A stretch of 64,000 nt of DNA, from positions 1 to 64,000 of the forward strand of contig CAXUKO010000006.1 of assembly GCA_964251665.1 (NCBI GenBank). The letters run 5' to 3'. Below, in pieces: positions 36,324 to 45,639 of the stretch. Position 1 is the first letter of the stretch; every line of letters starts with the position of its first letter. The notes below the pieces were generated by a model. It was not told the DNA's origin. It saw only the letters and a list, made by a program, of their open reading frames with translations, and made no database searches. Source of the DNA: JBBQLG01 sp964251665. GTDB lineage: Bacteria; Bacteroidota; Bacteroidia; Cytophagales; Spirosomataceae. A program made the position numbers and the translations under genes.

Positions 36324-37493
36324 TTATTGATTCGGCTGAACAGGGTCATAATCGAATGGCAGATCGTCAGCTATCAGTTCCCAACTCCAGTAGCCTTCAT
36401 TACGTATAGCGTGAGGAGGCCAGAACTGCCCGTTTGGTTCGACTGTAGTATGGGGCGCTAACTGGCGGATCAGCGAGGTTTGAGGATTGATCCCAAAGCT
36501 ACTGGTTAATGGGTGCCGGGCACGCTGAAATTTATAAGGTTCCTCCTCTTTAGTGTACGTTACCTGGAGAAAATCGTTAAAGGTAACGACAGGTTCAAGA
36601 GCCGTTGAACGAACTGTATCCAGTATGGCTTTGTAATTGGCCATTGGCAAAGAGACCATCTTCTTTGGATTAGCCAATGAGAATACCGACACGAGCGTAT
36701 CGCCGGGCAACCCACTCAGTTTCCTGTCTCCCCGGCGGTTTCTTCGCTCTATCACTTTTACAATAGTAAAGCCTTCTTCTACTAACTTCCGCTGATACAA
36801 GGCTCTCCCAAAATGCATAATTGACCCGTGGTATGCTTTTAGGCGGTTTTCCTCCCAACGTTTTGCCTCCTGGTGATTTTTCGGGACTAAAGGCTCAAAA
36901 ACCGGGTTGCCCTCGTAAGAAATAAGGTAAGAATCATACGTATACGTGAAGTGCTCTAACTGAAATTTTATCCGGTAACCCAATGCCTGATTATCAATTA
37001 GTAAAGGCTCTTGTGCGCTAACCGTCAGTGCCTCGGTCGTCTCTTGAAATGACAGGACTTCAGGGTTGAGTAACCGGCACTGGATGGAGTTTTCGCTCCG
37101 GCCAATGAAGTTATCCGTAAATAGGGCTAACTGCCTGTTCCAATCCGGGCCTTGTCGACGACGCGCTTTCACCGTAACGCCGTTCAACTGATTATCAAGT
37201 TGTTTCAGTACAAAGCGATACGTTTTCTGTTCCTGCGTCTGAATGGTCGTCTTAAGCGTGGCAAACCCAATGTAGGAGACTATCAGATCGAATTTACCAG
37301 CAGGCACATTGACCAAGGTAAAAGAACCCGCTTCGTCGGTGAGCACCCCTTTTGTTGTATTGGATAGAAAAACGTTGGCAAAAGGTAGCGGTTGCTGGTC
37401 TTTCCCGCCAACTACCTGACCCCGGATCGTCAGTTGTGCCCAAACGGGCTGTCCTAAAAAAAAGAGTACAGCAAAGGTTATTCTTATAAGCAT
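36324..37493 (-). CDS. Exported CarboxypepD_reg-like protein
   Basis: A 389-residue protein with a signal peptide (1-19, ending VWAQ) and a CarboxypepD_reg-like beta-sandwich (about 20-105: TIRGQVVGGKDQQPLPFANV, GVLTDEAGSFTLVNVPAG, SYIGFATLKTTI). The remainder (about 110-389) matches residues about 110-330 of the large plug protein at 39588: EPLLIDNQALGYRIKFQLEHF and EAKRWEENRLKAYHGSIMHF have close counterparts there. It has no plug or barrel. The regulatory domain is common in Bacteroidota outer-membrane proteins, but the function of this stand-alone form is not known. Confidence 0.75.
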   Translation of the reverse strand: MLIRITFAVLFFLGQPVWAQLTIRGQVVGGKDQQPLPFANVFLSNTTKGVLTDEAGSFTLVNVPAGKFDLIVSYIGFATLKTTIQTQEQKTYRFVLKQLDNQLNGVTVKARRRQGPDWNRQLALFTDNFIGRSENSIQCRLLNPEVLSFQETTEALTVSAQEPLLIDNQALGYRIKFQLEHFTYTYDSYLISYEGNPVFEPLVPKNHQEAKRWEENRLKAYHGSIMHFGRALYQRKLVEEGFTIVKVIERRNRRGDRKLSGLPGDTLVSVFSLANPKKMVSLPMANYKAILDTVRSTALEPVVTFNDFLQVTYTKEEEPYKFQRARHPLTSSFGINPQTSLIRQLAPHTTVEPNGQFWPPHAIRNEGYWSWELIADDLPFDYDPVQPNQ

Positions 37494-37545
37494 GGGATTC
37501 AGTAAGATACACTTGGTTTATACCCTGAAAAGCCGCGTCATTGTC

Positions 37546-37929
37546 TTACTTCGCCTTCGCGATTTTCGTTAACGCCTGCCTTTCGAGGTTATACTGTACG
37601 GCGTACCGGATGATGCCGGTGATCAGCGTTTCGGGGAGCGGAGTGTTTAGCGGAAAGCGGATGGTGGACTTAGTCAGTTCGTAGTCACCAAGCTGCTTCT
37701 TAAAGGCCTGTAAAACGGCGGGTAATACATAAAGGCCATAGTGATTTTTGCAGATAGCGTACCAGACGAATCGGCCCTGAAACCGAAAGGCGGGCATCTG
37801 GTAGCTCAATACTTCGTCTGCATCGGGGGCCGCCCTGCTGATAAGCTGCCTGAACTGTTCGAGTGTTTGCCTGACTTCATCGGGCTGTGCCGCAAAGTAC
37901 TCGTCGACCGTAGAAAAGGCAGCCTGCAT
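37546..37929 (-). CDS. DUF1801 / YdhG-like protein
   Basis: A 127-residue cytoplasmic protein of the DUF1801 family (sometimes called iron chaperone or frataxin-like YdhG). FSTVDEYFAAQPDEVRQTL, ADEVLSYQMPAFRFQGRFV and STIRFPLNTPLPETLITGII are the family blocks. The ATG at 37929 is preferred to an in-frame TTG 33 nt upstream. Members are small and often encoded alone; no operon link is evident. Confidence 0.8.
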   Translation of the reverse strand: MQAAFSTVDEYFAAQPDEVRQTLEQFRQLISRAAPDADEVLSYQMPAFRFQGRFVWYAICKNHYGLYVLPAVLQAFKKQLGDYELTKSTIRFPLNTPLPETLITGIIRYAVQYNLERQALTKIAKAK

Positions 37930-38079
37930 ATTGGGTGTGTTTAGGTCTGGTGGTATACCCAAATATACAAAAAATGCCCGGCTGCTTGGCCAGGCATCTC
38001 ATGAAAATAGTACTGAGAAAAAGATAGATATGGCTTTCTTGACCGAGGAATCAGCCCGGTCAGGCCGTAGTTAGTGCAC

Positions 38080-38424
38080 CTACAACTGCTCGGCGAAGAG
38101 CCGCAGCGCTGTGGCTACGTTTTCGAGTTTGTTAACGGTCATCTCCTGAACTGCTGACCCCTGTGTTAACTGTGATGTATGGTCGGCCAGGGTCATGAGT
38201 AATTCCCGGATGCGTTCCGGGTCGGGATTCGCCAGTTGCAGCTGACCGCTCAGTTCTTTCAGTTTGGTTTCGATGCGTTCCGTATTGGCATTACCGCCAA
38301 TTACTTTCAGCCACCCATTAATCAGTTCAACGCCATCGGCAGGCGATGTAGTTGATGGGTCGTGGTCGCCAATTACGCTGGCTGTCCGCTCGAACAGCCG
38401 CTGGTCCAATGCATGTGATGCCAT
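38080..38424 (-). CDS. Small helical hypothetical protein
   Basis: A 114-residue protein with no signal peptide, rich in Leu, Glu and Gln and predicted to be all helical (ELINGWLKVIGGNANTERIE, KLKELSGQLQLANPDPERIR). I do not recognise a family. It has a good start and sits between DUF1801 and the M23 peptidase with gaps over 130 nt on both sides, so it is probably its own unit. Confidence 0.6.
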   Translation of the reverse strand: MASHALDQRLFERTASVIGDHDPSTTSPADGVELINGWLKVIGGNANTERIETKLKELSGQLQLANPDPERIRELLMTLADHTSQLTQGSAVQEMTVNKLENVATALRLFAEQL

Positions 38425-38561
38425 ATTCGTGTCGTTAAAAAGACGTTGAGTCTATGTTGTTGTACAGCAGTAAAACCCGCCCGTCAGCGGTTTGTTTCGG
38501 CCATACAATAGGCTGATTCGTCTGGCCACCAACCGGAAGAGCTGAAAAAAATGGGGAGCTG

Positions 38562-39425
38562 TTACCGTACTTCAGGCATGTCCGAGGGGTCGATGAGCAG
38601 GACCCCGGGGTTGATGCAGGCCCCATGCCAGCGGGCACCAAAGTGCAGGTGTGGCCCCGTTACCCGACCCGTTTCGCCCGCGACACCAATCTTCTGCCCT
38701 TTGGTTACCGTCTGGTTTGGCTTCACCGTGAAACCCTTCAGGTGGAAGTATTCGGTGACCAGGCCGTTGCCATGATCTATGTAAACGGCATTGCCGCTGT
38801 AGAACTGATTGGCGGCCAGAACCACGCGGCCATTACCACAACTCAGCACGGACGTACCTACCGAAACGGGATAATCCTGGCCCGTATGACGGTCGCGGGG
38901 CTGACCATTGAGGGTACGGCAGGCCCCAAAGTTGCCTTCTCCCTTCGGCAGCGGATTGGCTGGTTTACCTACCGGCAGGTCGAAAACGGCCGGGCGAACA
39001 GTGGCTTTGTAACTAATCAGGGGCTTCACCACGGCCGCTTCTTTGGCGGCACGGGCCTGGTCAGGTGCTGATACGGTTACGTATTCTTTCTTGGGGAAGT
39101 TTTTAATGTCTTCCTGAATACAGGGTTTTTCGGCAACGGTGAGTGTGGCCGTTTCCAGTTTACCGCCCGTTGTCCGGCGCGAGATGGTATACACACCCGG
39201 CTTCATATCCATGTCGACGGGATAATAGCAAGTGCCGTTCACGGCCGACCAGGCCCGTTTCTCAAAACTGCACCGCAGGCAGTTGCCAGCCCAGCGGGCT
39301 ACTTCACCCTGGGCGGCACTCACTGATTTTGGCGTTGCTGCCGCAGGTGTTTTCCGGCTTTGGGCCCGGGCCAGCGACAGGGTCAGGCAGAAGCCCACAA
39401 GGGTTATCAAACGAAAAGTGTGCAT
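38562..39425 (-). CDS. Secreted M23 (LytM) metallopeptidase
   Basis: A 287-residue exported protein; the ATG at 39425 gives the signal peptide MHTFRLITLVGFCLTLSLAR. After a middle domain with five cysteines, the C-terminal LytM/M23 domain shows the zinc ligands in RDRHTGQDYPV (HxxxD) and GPHLHFGARW (HxH). Such enzymes cut peptidoglycan cross-bridges or act as non-enzymatic regulators; here all metal ligands are present, so activity is likely. It diverges from the large plug protein gene at 39588. Confidence 0.85.
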   Translation of the reverse strand: MHTFRLITLVGFCLTLSLARAQSRKTPAAATPKSVSAAQGEVARWAGNCLRCSFEKRAWSAVNGTCYYPVDMDMKPGVYTISRRTTGGKLETATLTVAEKPCIQEDIKNFPKKEYVTVSAPDQARAAKEAAVVKPLISYKATVRPAVFDLPVGKPANPLPKGEGNFGACRTLNGQPRDRHTGQDYPVSVGTSVLSCGNGRVVLAANQFYSGNAVYIDHGNGLVTEYFHLKGFTVKPNQTVTKGQKIGVAGETGRVTGPHLHFGARWHGACINPGVLLIDPSDMPEVR

Positions 39426-39498
39426 ACGTGATTTATCTGGAGAGTGAGGTGTGCTGGTACAACCCGCCAGCAACGGCATCTGTTTGGCTTCGTTCGTG

Positions 39499-39533
39499 TT
39501 TGACTCCGCCGGGACGACGGGACACAAAATTTG
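39499..39533 (+). promoter_or_regulatory. Putative Bacteroidota promoter
   Basis: TTTG at 39499-39502 and AAAATTTG at 39526-39533 are spaced 23 nt, matching the Bacteroidota -33 (TTTG) and -7 (TAnnTTTG) arrangement with one mismatch in the first base. The start codon of the plug protein is at 39588. Confidence 0.4.
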
Positions 39534-39587
39534 CGCTAACTAAATCGCTGATAGAGTACACTAACGCTTATCAGGTCTTTACTACAC

Positions 39588-42500
39588 ATGAAGACGATTC
39601 TGATCATATCCGCGCTTTGCATCAGTTTGCTGCTATCCATTGGCCTGACTCGGGGGCAGGCCCAGTCGGTGATTGTGGGGCGTGTGCTGGATGCGTCAAC
39701 CAATAAACCGGTGCCGTTTGCAACGGTCTATATCAACGCATCGACCCGGGGCACCACCGCCGACGGCGACGGAAATTACCAGCTGACCGGCGTTAAAGCG
39801 GGGACGGTCGAGATTGTTGCCTCGTCGGTTGGCTTCCGGGCGAGTCGGCAAACGATCCGCCACAGCGATAGTAAACCCAGCCGGGTAGGGTTTGCCTTAA
39901 CGCCCGATGCGAATGCGCTCCAGACCGTAACGGTAACGGCTAAACGCTCCAAAGCCTTCGACCGGATGCTCCGGCAGTTTAAACGCGAACTGCTGGGAAA
40001 TACGTCCTTTGCCGAAAAGTGCCTGATTACGAATATAACGGCGGTGTCGCTCACGATGGACGAGGGGACCCTGAAAGCGCAGGCCAGCGAACCGCTGGTA
40101 ATCGAGAATAACGCCCTGGGCTACCGGCTCTACTACGACATGAACCGGTTTGACTCGTTTCGGCAGATTACCCACTATGCCGGTACCAGCCGATTCGAGG
40201 TAATGAAGGCGAGCAATAATGAGCAGGCCGAACGCTGGGAGCAAAATCGGCAGAAAGCGTATCAGGGCTCCATCCGGCATCTGATAGCCAGCCTGATTGC
40301 GGGTACTTACGAAAAAGAAGGCTTTCTGGTCTATAAGGCAGGGTTTAACGCGCCGGTTGATCTGTTCATCCCCATCAAGCAACTGGTTGGCGAGCGCCCG
40401 GCCGAATCGGCCAAGCCCGACAGCTTATTTAAACCGGCCCAACTTGCTTCGGAACGGCAATTGTTCAGTAACAGGCCGCTGGAAATATTCTACACCAGGC
40501 AACTCGTTCTGTCATCACCCTACAAGGAGATGCCCTATGCCTATTCGATGGTGTATATGCCCAAAGGCAAAGCGGCTATCGTGACTACCGATGGCTGGAT
40601 TGTGGAACCGAACGGGCTGGAAGTGCGTGGTGTTATGAGTGATGACCGCCTGTCTACGCTATTGCCCCTCGACTGGCAACCCGGCAAGCCCGCTTCGACA
40701 TCGCTGACCGCACCGCCGGATGAAGGGACCGTGCTGCCAGCCGATACACTGATAACTGCAATCGGTAACCGGTTTTCAGACGGGCAAAAAGAGACGGTTC
40801 CGGCTGTATTTCTGCATATCGACAAGGGACTTTACGCCACCGGCGATCAAGTCTGGTTCAGCGGGTATGTGATAGACCCCACCACGCACCAGCCGTTTGT
40901 GCAGCCAGTCGCGGAGGGCGAAAATCCAGTACATATCGAATTAATTGCGCCGAACGGTCGCCAGATTCAGCACCAGTGGGCCCGGATGAAAGAGGGACGC
41001 ACCTCGGGCAGTTTCCGGCTTTCCGACTCGCTGACGACCGGCGTCTACCGGTTACGCGCCTACGCCGATGCTGATGCAGGAAATAACCGCCCCGCGTTTG
41101 AGCGAACCATTTCCATCGTAAACGGCCTGAACCTGAGTACGGGCGTAAAGTCAGTCGAATCAGTTACCGTCAGTGATAGCCTGGATGTGCAGTTTTTACC
41201 CGAAGGCGGGCATTGGGTAGCCGGACTACCGGCACGGATGGGCATTAAAGCCGCCAATCAGCAGGGCAGGGGCATCGCGGTTGCGGGACGTATCCGTTCC
41301 AAACAGGGTGCCGAACTGGGTCGCTTTACAACGAATCACCTGGGCATCGGCAGCGTACAACTCATGCCGCTACCCAACCAGACCTACGTCGCCGACGTTA
41401 ACACGGCCGCCGGTCATACCGAAATGAAACTCCCCGCCGTCGATTCGAGCGGGCTGGTTCTGATGACTGATATGGTCACCGACAGTACGCAGCTACTGGT
41501 CCGTATCCAGGCATCCGCTCAACTGGCCAGTCAGCCGGTGTACCTAATCGTGCAGAGCCGGGGGAAGGTGATCCAGCAAACTAAACTGCAACTGCTCAAG
41601 GGTAAGGCCCGCCTGTCGATACCAGCGGCTAAACTGCCGGTCGGGGTGGCGCAAGTGACACTGTTTAATGCGCAGGGGATTCCGCAGGCCGAGCGGTTAG
41701 TGTTCGTTCCTGAACGGGCACTACCCATTCAGGCCGAGGTCACAACGGACAAGCCTGCCTACCAACCCCGCGAATCGGTGACTGTGTCGCTGCGGGTGGC
41801 GGATGGCTTTGGCGAACCATTATCCATCGTTGGATCAGCTTCGGTTACGGATGCGGGTCAGCTACCGGCCGATACCACTGTAGCTGATATCCGTACCCAT
41901 CTGTTGCTGACGGGTGAGTTGCGCGGTCGGGTGGAGCAGCCCAACAGTTATTTCGTCCGTACGGGAATTAGTGGTCGCCGTGCCCTGGATGATCTGTTGC
42001 TAACGCAGGGCTGGCGCCGGATTAACTGGCAGTTTACCCCCACTAAACGCCCTGCATCAGCTCCGGCCGCTGTCGGTATCCGGTTGACGGGGCGGGTGCT
42101 CGACAAAAAGGGTAGTCCCATTCCCGCCGTGAATGTCCTGCTGACGTTTATGGCTCGCACAGGAGTAGACTTTGCCCGGTCGGCCCGCACCGATCAGGAG
42201 GGGCGGTTTATGATTGATAACCTGGTACTGGCGGATACAGTAACTGTTGGCAGCCGGGTTATGAATGCCACATTCAAGCCCGTCTCATCGGCCCATGTCG
42301 TGCTGGACGCACCCGGCGATTATTTCCATTCGGAAGATTCTCTGTCGTCCGTAGACATAACCGGCCTCAATCCGTTTCTATCGGCCATCCAGCAACGGCA
42401 GGCTACTTCGCCTGATCAGTACCGCGACAGGAATGCCCGTCAGCTACAGGAGGTTGTCGTTCGGGCGGCTAAACCGGATGATGATAGCCGGGCCCGTCGC

Positions 42501-43157
42501 ATAAGTTTGCATGGAACACCCGATGCAACCATTCTTTTTGATGAAAAATCCAGATCGTTCTCAAACCTGTATGATATGCTGGCGGGTCGAGTGTCGGGTG
42601 TGCAGGTGACAAGCCGGACTACGCTGGGGGAGGGAGGTTATTCGGTAATTGTTCGAGGGGTAAATACGATTAGTAAGACGGGATATAATCCACCCTTATA
42701 TATAGTTGATGGGATGTATGTCAGTGAGAATGCGGATGGAAACGCCCTGTTTATGTTTAATGCCAACCAGATTGAGCGAATCGAAGTCATCAAAAATGGT
42801 GGCACTGTAGCGTATGGCGCACGGGGTGGCGCTGGTGTTATCGCTTTTTTCTCTAAACGGCCCGGAAATAAAACCGTGACAGGTAACTCCAGCGAGCCAG
42901 CCCTGACATTGTACGGCTATCCGTCCGAACGGGAATTTTATACACCCCGGTACGGTAACTCAGCCGACGAAAACGCGGCCCAGCCCGACCGGCGCGATGT
43001 GCTGTACTGGAAACCGATTTTATTAACCGATGGCCGTGGGCTAACTACGTTCCGGTTTCCGCTATCCGATAGCGCACGCACCGTCCGAATTACGGTGCAG
43101 GGCATCACTACCTACGGCCGACCGGTCTATATCAGTCGGGTATTGCAACTGCGGTGA
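39588..43157 (+). CDS. Large CarboxypepD_reg / macroglobulin-like / TonB-plug protein without a barrel
   Basis: A 1189-residue exported protein. Signal peptide at about 1-26; CarboxypepD_reg-like domain at 27-110 (IVGRVLDASTNKPVPFATVY); a region homologous to the protein at 36324 (about 110-330); macroglobulin MG2-like domains (VFLHIDKGLYATGDQVWFSG near 410 and TTDKPAYQPRESVTVSLRV near 725); a second CarboxypepD_reg-like segment near 830; then a TonB-receptor plug at about 985-1100 (YNPPLYIVDGMYV, IERIEVIKNGGTVAYGARGG). Only about 90 residues follow, so there is no TonB-dependent barrel. Such proteins are widespread in Bacteroidota, of unknown role; they may dock at SusC-like channels. Confidence 0.8.
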   Translation: MKTILIISALCISLLLSIGLTRGQAQSVIVGRVLDASTNKPVPFATVYINASTRGTTADGDGNYQLTGVKAGTVEIVASSVGFRASRQTIRHSDSKPSRVGFALTPDANALQTVTVTAKRSKAFDRMLRQFKRELLGNTSFAEKCLITNITAVSLTMDEGTLKAQASEPLVIENNALGYRLYYDMNRFDSFRQITHYAGTSRFEVMKASNNEQAERWEQNRQKAYQGSIRHLIASLIAGTYEKEGFLVYKAGFNAPVDLFIPIKQLVGERPAESAKPDSLFKPAQLASERQLFSNRPLEIFYTRQLVLSSPYKEMPYAYSMVYMPKGKAAIVTTDGWIVEPNGLEVRGVMSDDRLSTLLPLDWQPGKPASTSLTAPPDEGTVLPADTLITAIGNRFSDGQKETVPAVFLHIDKGLYATGDQVWFSGYVIDPTTHQPFVQPVAEGENPVHIELIAPNGRQIQHQWARMKEGRTSGSFRLSDSLTTGVYRLRAYADADAGNNRPAFERTISIVNGLNLSTGVKSVESVTVSDSLDVQFLPEGGHWVAGLPARMGIKAANQQGRGIAVAGRIRSKQGAELGRFTTNHLGIGSVQLMPLPNQTYVADVNTAAGHTEMKLPAVDSSGLVLMTDMVTDSTQLLVRIQASAQLASQPVYLIVQSRGKVIQQTKLQLLKGKARLSIPAAKLPVGVAQVTLFNAQGIPQAERLVFVPERALPIQAEVTTDKPAYQPRESVTVSLRVADGFGEPLSIVGSASVTDAGQLPADTTVADIRTHLLLTGELRGRVEQPNSYFVRTGISGRRALDDLLLTQGWRRINWQFTPTKRPASAPAAVGIRLTGRVLDKKGSPIPAVNVLLTFMARTGVDFARSARTDQEGRFMIDNLVLADTVTVGSRVMNATFKPVSSAHVVLDAPGDYFHSEDSLSSVDITGLNPFLSAIQQRQATSPDQYRDRNARQLQEVVVRAAKPDDDSRARRISLHGTPDATILFDEKSRSFSNLYDMLAGRVSGVQVTSRTTLGEGGYSVIVRGVNTISKTGYNPPLYIVDGMYVSENADGNALFMFNANQIERIEVIKNGGTVAYGARGGAGVIAFFSKRPGNKTVTGNSSEPALTLYGYPSEREFYTPRYGNSADENAAQPDRRDVLYWKPILLTDGRGLTTFRFPLSDSARTVRITVQGITTYGRPVYISRVLQLR

Positions 43158-43165
43158 ATACCGCT

Positions 43166-43894
43166 TTAGTTGCCAGCCGGAAGGTCCAGTAGTATCAGGA
43201 TAGCCTCGTTGGACAAGGCTTCAAATTCGACGGCCTCGTCCTGAATCTGCCAGAGTGCCAGCCCGTCTTTCTCGTGAAGCAGTCGGTGCTGTACCTCGAA
43301 AACGCCTTTCAGAACGAAGACGAAAACTCCGTTGGCGGGTGCCCCGGCTTCCGCCTGCCCGACCCGGTAAATCCCTTCCCGTCTGCCATCGAACTGACCA
43401 ATAAAGCCCCGGCTTGTGGGACGAGCCGTTGTAGCAGAAGCGGTTCCGAAGAGCGGCAGGAGCTGGTTTTTATGGGTAAGGTCGAACGAGGATTGGGTGG
43501 CTGCCGGAGTTGAAGGACCGTCAGTGCCGGTGAGCCAGCATTGCAGAAAATGGATGTACTCCGTTTCGTAGGGGTTGCTGACGGTGTAGGTCATGCCCGC
43601 AGACAGCGAAAGGAGCTGTAGCTGTCCGGGTTCGGCAAAGCCCGTTGCCTGCTCAACTCTGTATTCCAGACCACCGCTAACTGGCAGCAATACCACCGTG
43701 GCAGGTTGGTCAACACCCAGCGTCAGGGACGCTCCGGCCCGCAGCATATCGTCGTTGAGGAGGTGCAGCGGCCCGAATGGCTCACGACCTTCGAGGTTGA
43801 AAGCCCCGAAGTTAAAACTGTGGTAACTGCGCATGAAAGCAGTTTCGGAGCAACCCCGCTGATCAGCCAGATAGATCTTTGCCTGTGTCTCCAT
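43166..43894 (-). CDS. Pirin-like bicupin (YhaK type)
   Basis: A 242-residue protein of the pirin family, YhaK-like short form. FMRSYHSFNFGAFN and FGPLHLLNDDMLRAG start the N-terminal cupin; YHS and the following histidines are the usual metal-site area, though the canonical pirin HPHRG-type motif is not seen. FVFVLKGVFEVQHRLLHEKDG marks the second cupin. Related proteins respond to redox stress or act as quercetinases. Its end is 8 nt from the convergent end of the plug protein, with no room for a separate terminator. Confidence 0.75.
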   Translation of the reverse strand: METQAKIYLADQRGCSETAFMRSYHSFNFGAFNLEGREPFGPLHLLNDDMLRAGASLTLGVDQPATVVLLPVSGGLEYRVEQATGFAEPGQLQLLSLSAGMTYTVSNPYETEYIHFLQCWLTGTDGPSTPAATQSSFDLTHKNQLLPLFGTASATTARPTSRGFIGQFDGRREGIYRVGQAEAGAPANGVFVFVLKGVFEVQHRLLHEKDGLALWQIQDEAVEFEALSNEAILILLDLPAGN

Positions 43895-43946
43895 GCTTGA
43901 TTACAGCCAGAACGTGTTACCGGATAACCTGCCCGGCCACGTCTGG

Positions 43947-44696
43947 TTACGCATTGACAACAATCGTGTGCGTTAGCGTATACCCCGCCGAAACACTCCC
44001 CGAAACTGTTCCTAATTCGGTTGTGAAACCATCCGAAAATACGTTGTCGCGCTCGTTTTTGGTATCCTGCGCGCCTTTGGTGTAGCCCGCCGACTGCGCC
44101 GTGGTGTAAACGGTATTCGAGATGTCGTAAGGGAAGGCAATCTGGGTAACCAGCAGTGATTTGCCGGTAGCGCTATAAATATGAACGTGAATATGCGGTG
44201 CCCGTCCCGAATACCAGCCGGGGAAGACGGACGTAAAGCTCACCAATCCGCTGGCATCGGTTGTTTGGCGGCCGCGCAGAAAATCGACAGTGGTAAAGTT
44301 GGCCGACTGCATTCCCGATCCACCGTACTCGGAGTAGTAACCATCCTTATCACAATGCCAGACGTCAACCAGCGCACCGGCCAAAGCGGCACAACTGGCG
44401 TTGGTATTTTTGATGGTAATGTTCATCGTCATGGGTACACCGGTCCGGTCAGACCGAATGTCTTTCCGCACAAAATTAGCAGGCACTTTGGTCGGAAAAG
44501 GCCCTTCCGTTTCGGTTGGAGTAACGCTGCAGTTAGCGGACGAACTGCCGTTGGTGGAGCCGGTAGACGTACTCGTCGCGCCGGTATCGGTTGAGGTCGT
44601 GCTGGTTGGGTCAACACCCGTGCCTTTGCAGGCGGCAATGGCAGCTATACCCAGCAAACTGCTGAAACCGCGTTTCAAAAATTCGTTGCGTTCCAT
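43947..44696 (-). CDS. Exported lipoprotein intradiol ring-cleavage dioxygenase
   Basis: A 249-residue protein with a lipobox near residue 23 (LGIAAIAACKG), a Ser/Thr/Gly-rich linker (residues about 28-55) and an intradiol dioxygenase domain (PF00775). VDVWHCDKDGYYSEY and PGWYSGRAPHIHVHI carry the non-heme iron ligands (Tyr-Tyr-His-His pattern). Typical family members are cytosolic and cleave catechols or protocatechuate in aromatic degradation; this one is predicted to be anchored at the cell envelope. No aromatic pathway genes are nearby, so the substrate is unknown. Confidence 0.85.
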   Translation of the reverse strand: MERNEFLKRGFSSLLGIAAIAACKGTGVDPTSTTSTDTGATSTSTGSTNGSSSANCSVTPTETEGPFPTKVPANFVRKDIRSDRTGVPMTMNITIKNTNASCAALAGALVDVWHCDKDGYYSEYGGSGMQSANFTTVDFLRGRQTTDASGLVSFTSVFPGWYSGRAPHIHVHIYSATGKSLLVTQIAFPYDISNTVYTTAQSAGYTKGAQDTKNERDNVFSDGFTTELGTVSGSVSAGYTLTHTIVVNA

Positions 44697-44907
44697 TGGG
44701 ATCGGTTAGTAGAGAGAAGCTTTTAGACGAAATGCGCAGGAAAGACGCATTTCGTTGCAGTGTGTAAGGTATTTTTTGCAGAACGTGCTCATAAAGACGC
44801 GAAATCAGATCCGGTAGGTCTGAGGGCAGTAGTGCAAGTTGCGGGCACAGGTTCCGACAAACTGTAGGGCTTATTTTGTAGCTTTACGCAAACGTAAAAC
44901 AGACGGT

Positions 44908-45492
44908 ATGGTAGCCGAAAAAGTATATATCGCCCCCGACGAGTATCTCCGGCTGGAACGGAAAGCTGAGTTTAAAAGCGAATACGTCGCCGGAGAAATT
45001 ATACCCATGTCAGGAGCGTCCACCAATCACAATTTAATTAAGGAGAACGTAAGTTTTCACATCAGTCTTTGCATTCGGAGCAACGGTAAAGGATGCCGCA
45101 GTATGTCGAGCGATCAGCGGGTGAACGTCCCGACTAACTCTCTCTATGCATACCCCGATATTGTAGTCATTTGCGGGCCTAATCAGTATCATGACGCCGT
45201 ACACGACACATTGACCAACCCAATGCTGATTGTCGAGGTGCTTTCTCCCGGCACGGCAGGTTATGATCGGGGTGATAAGTTCGCACTCTACCGGCATTCC
45301 CTCACGCTGACCGAATATGTGCTGATTGACGCTGAAAAAGTCCGGGCTGAGGTGTTCCGAAAGCATGAGCAGGGCTACTGGTTTTTGGCCTCTGAAGCCG
45401 ATAAGCCCGGCGACTCCATTGACTTAGCCAGCATTGGCCTGTCGCTGGTGATGACCTCTGTCTATGCCGAAACGGAAGGTATTTTACGGTAG
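44908..45492 (+). CDS. Uma2 family putative endonuclease (DUF820)
   Basis: A 194-residue protein of the Uma2/DUF820 family, PD-(D/E)xK fold. YLRLERKAEFKSEYVAGEIIPMSGAS, YPDIVVICG and NPMLIVEVLSPGTAGYDRGDK give the core with Asp and E-x-L/S positions. The ATG at 44908 (VAEKVYIAPDEY) starts at the family border; codons upstream to 44839 are in frame but unrelated. The role of the family is unclear; members are common in cyanobacteria and Bacteroidota, often in many copies. Confidence 0.85.
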   Translation: MVAEKVYIAPDEYLRLERKAEFKSEYVAGEIIPMSGASTNHNLIKENVSFHISLCIRSNGKGCRSMSSDQRVNVPTNSLYAYPDIVVICGPNQYHDAVHDTLTNPMLIVEVLSPGTAGYDRGDKFALYRHSLTLTEYVLIDAEKVRAEVFRKHEQGYWFLASEADKPGDSIDLASIGLSLVMTSVYAETEGILR

Positions 45493-45639
45493 CAGTTTCC
45501 CGCCAGTGTAGTGCCATGCGAATACCATCAGAAACTGATAGGGGCCACCGTTTTACAGGAGAGTGCATGAGGGAGCAGGAGAAGAAAAGGCGGATATTGC
45601 AGGGTTAGATTTCCGACGCCTATTCCTGCCCTGATCTTT

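Noticed and set aside
39143..39706. 187-codon forward open frame
   Set aside because: It lies antisense to the M23 peptidase and crosses into the start of the plug gene in another frame.
45491..45535. CAGTTTC / GAAACTG inverted repeat after the Uma2 gene
   Set aside because: Arms of only 7 nt with a loop of about 30 nt, likely by chance.
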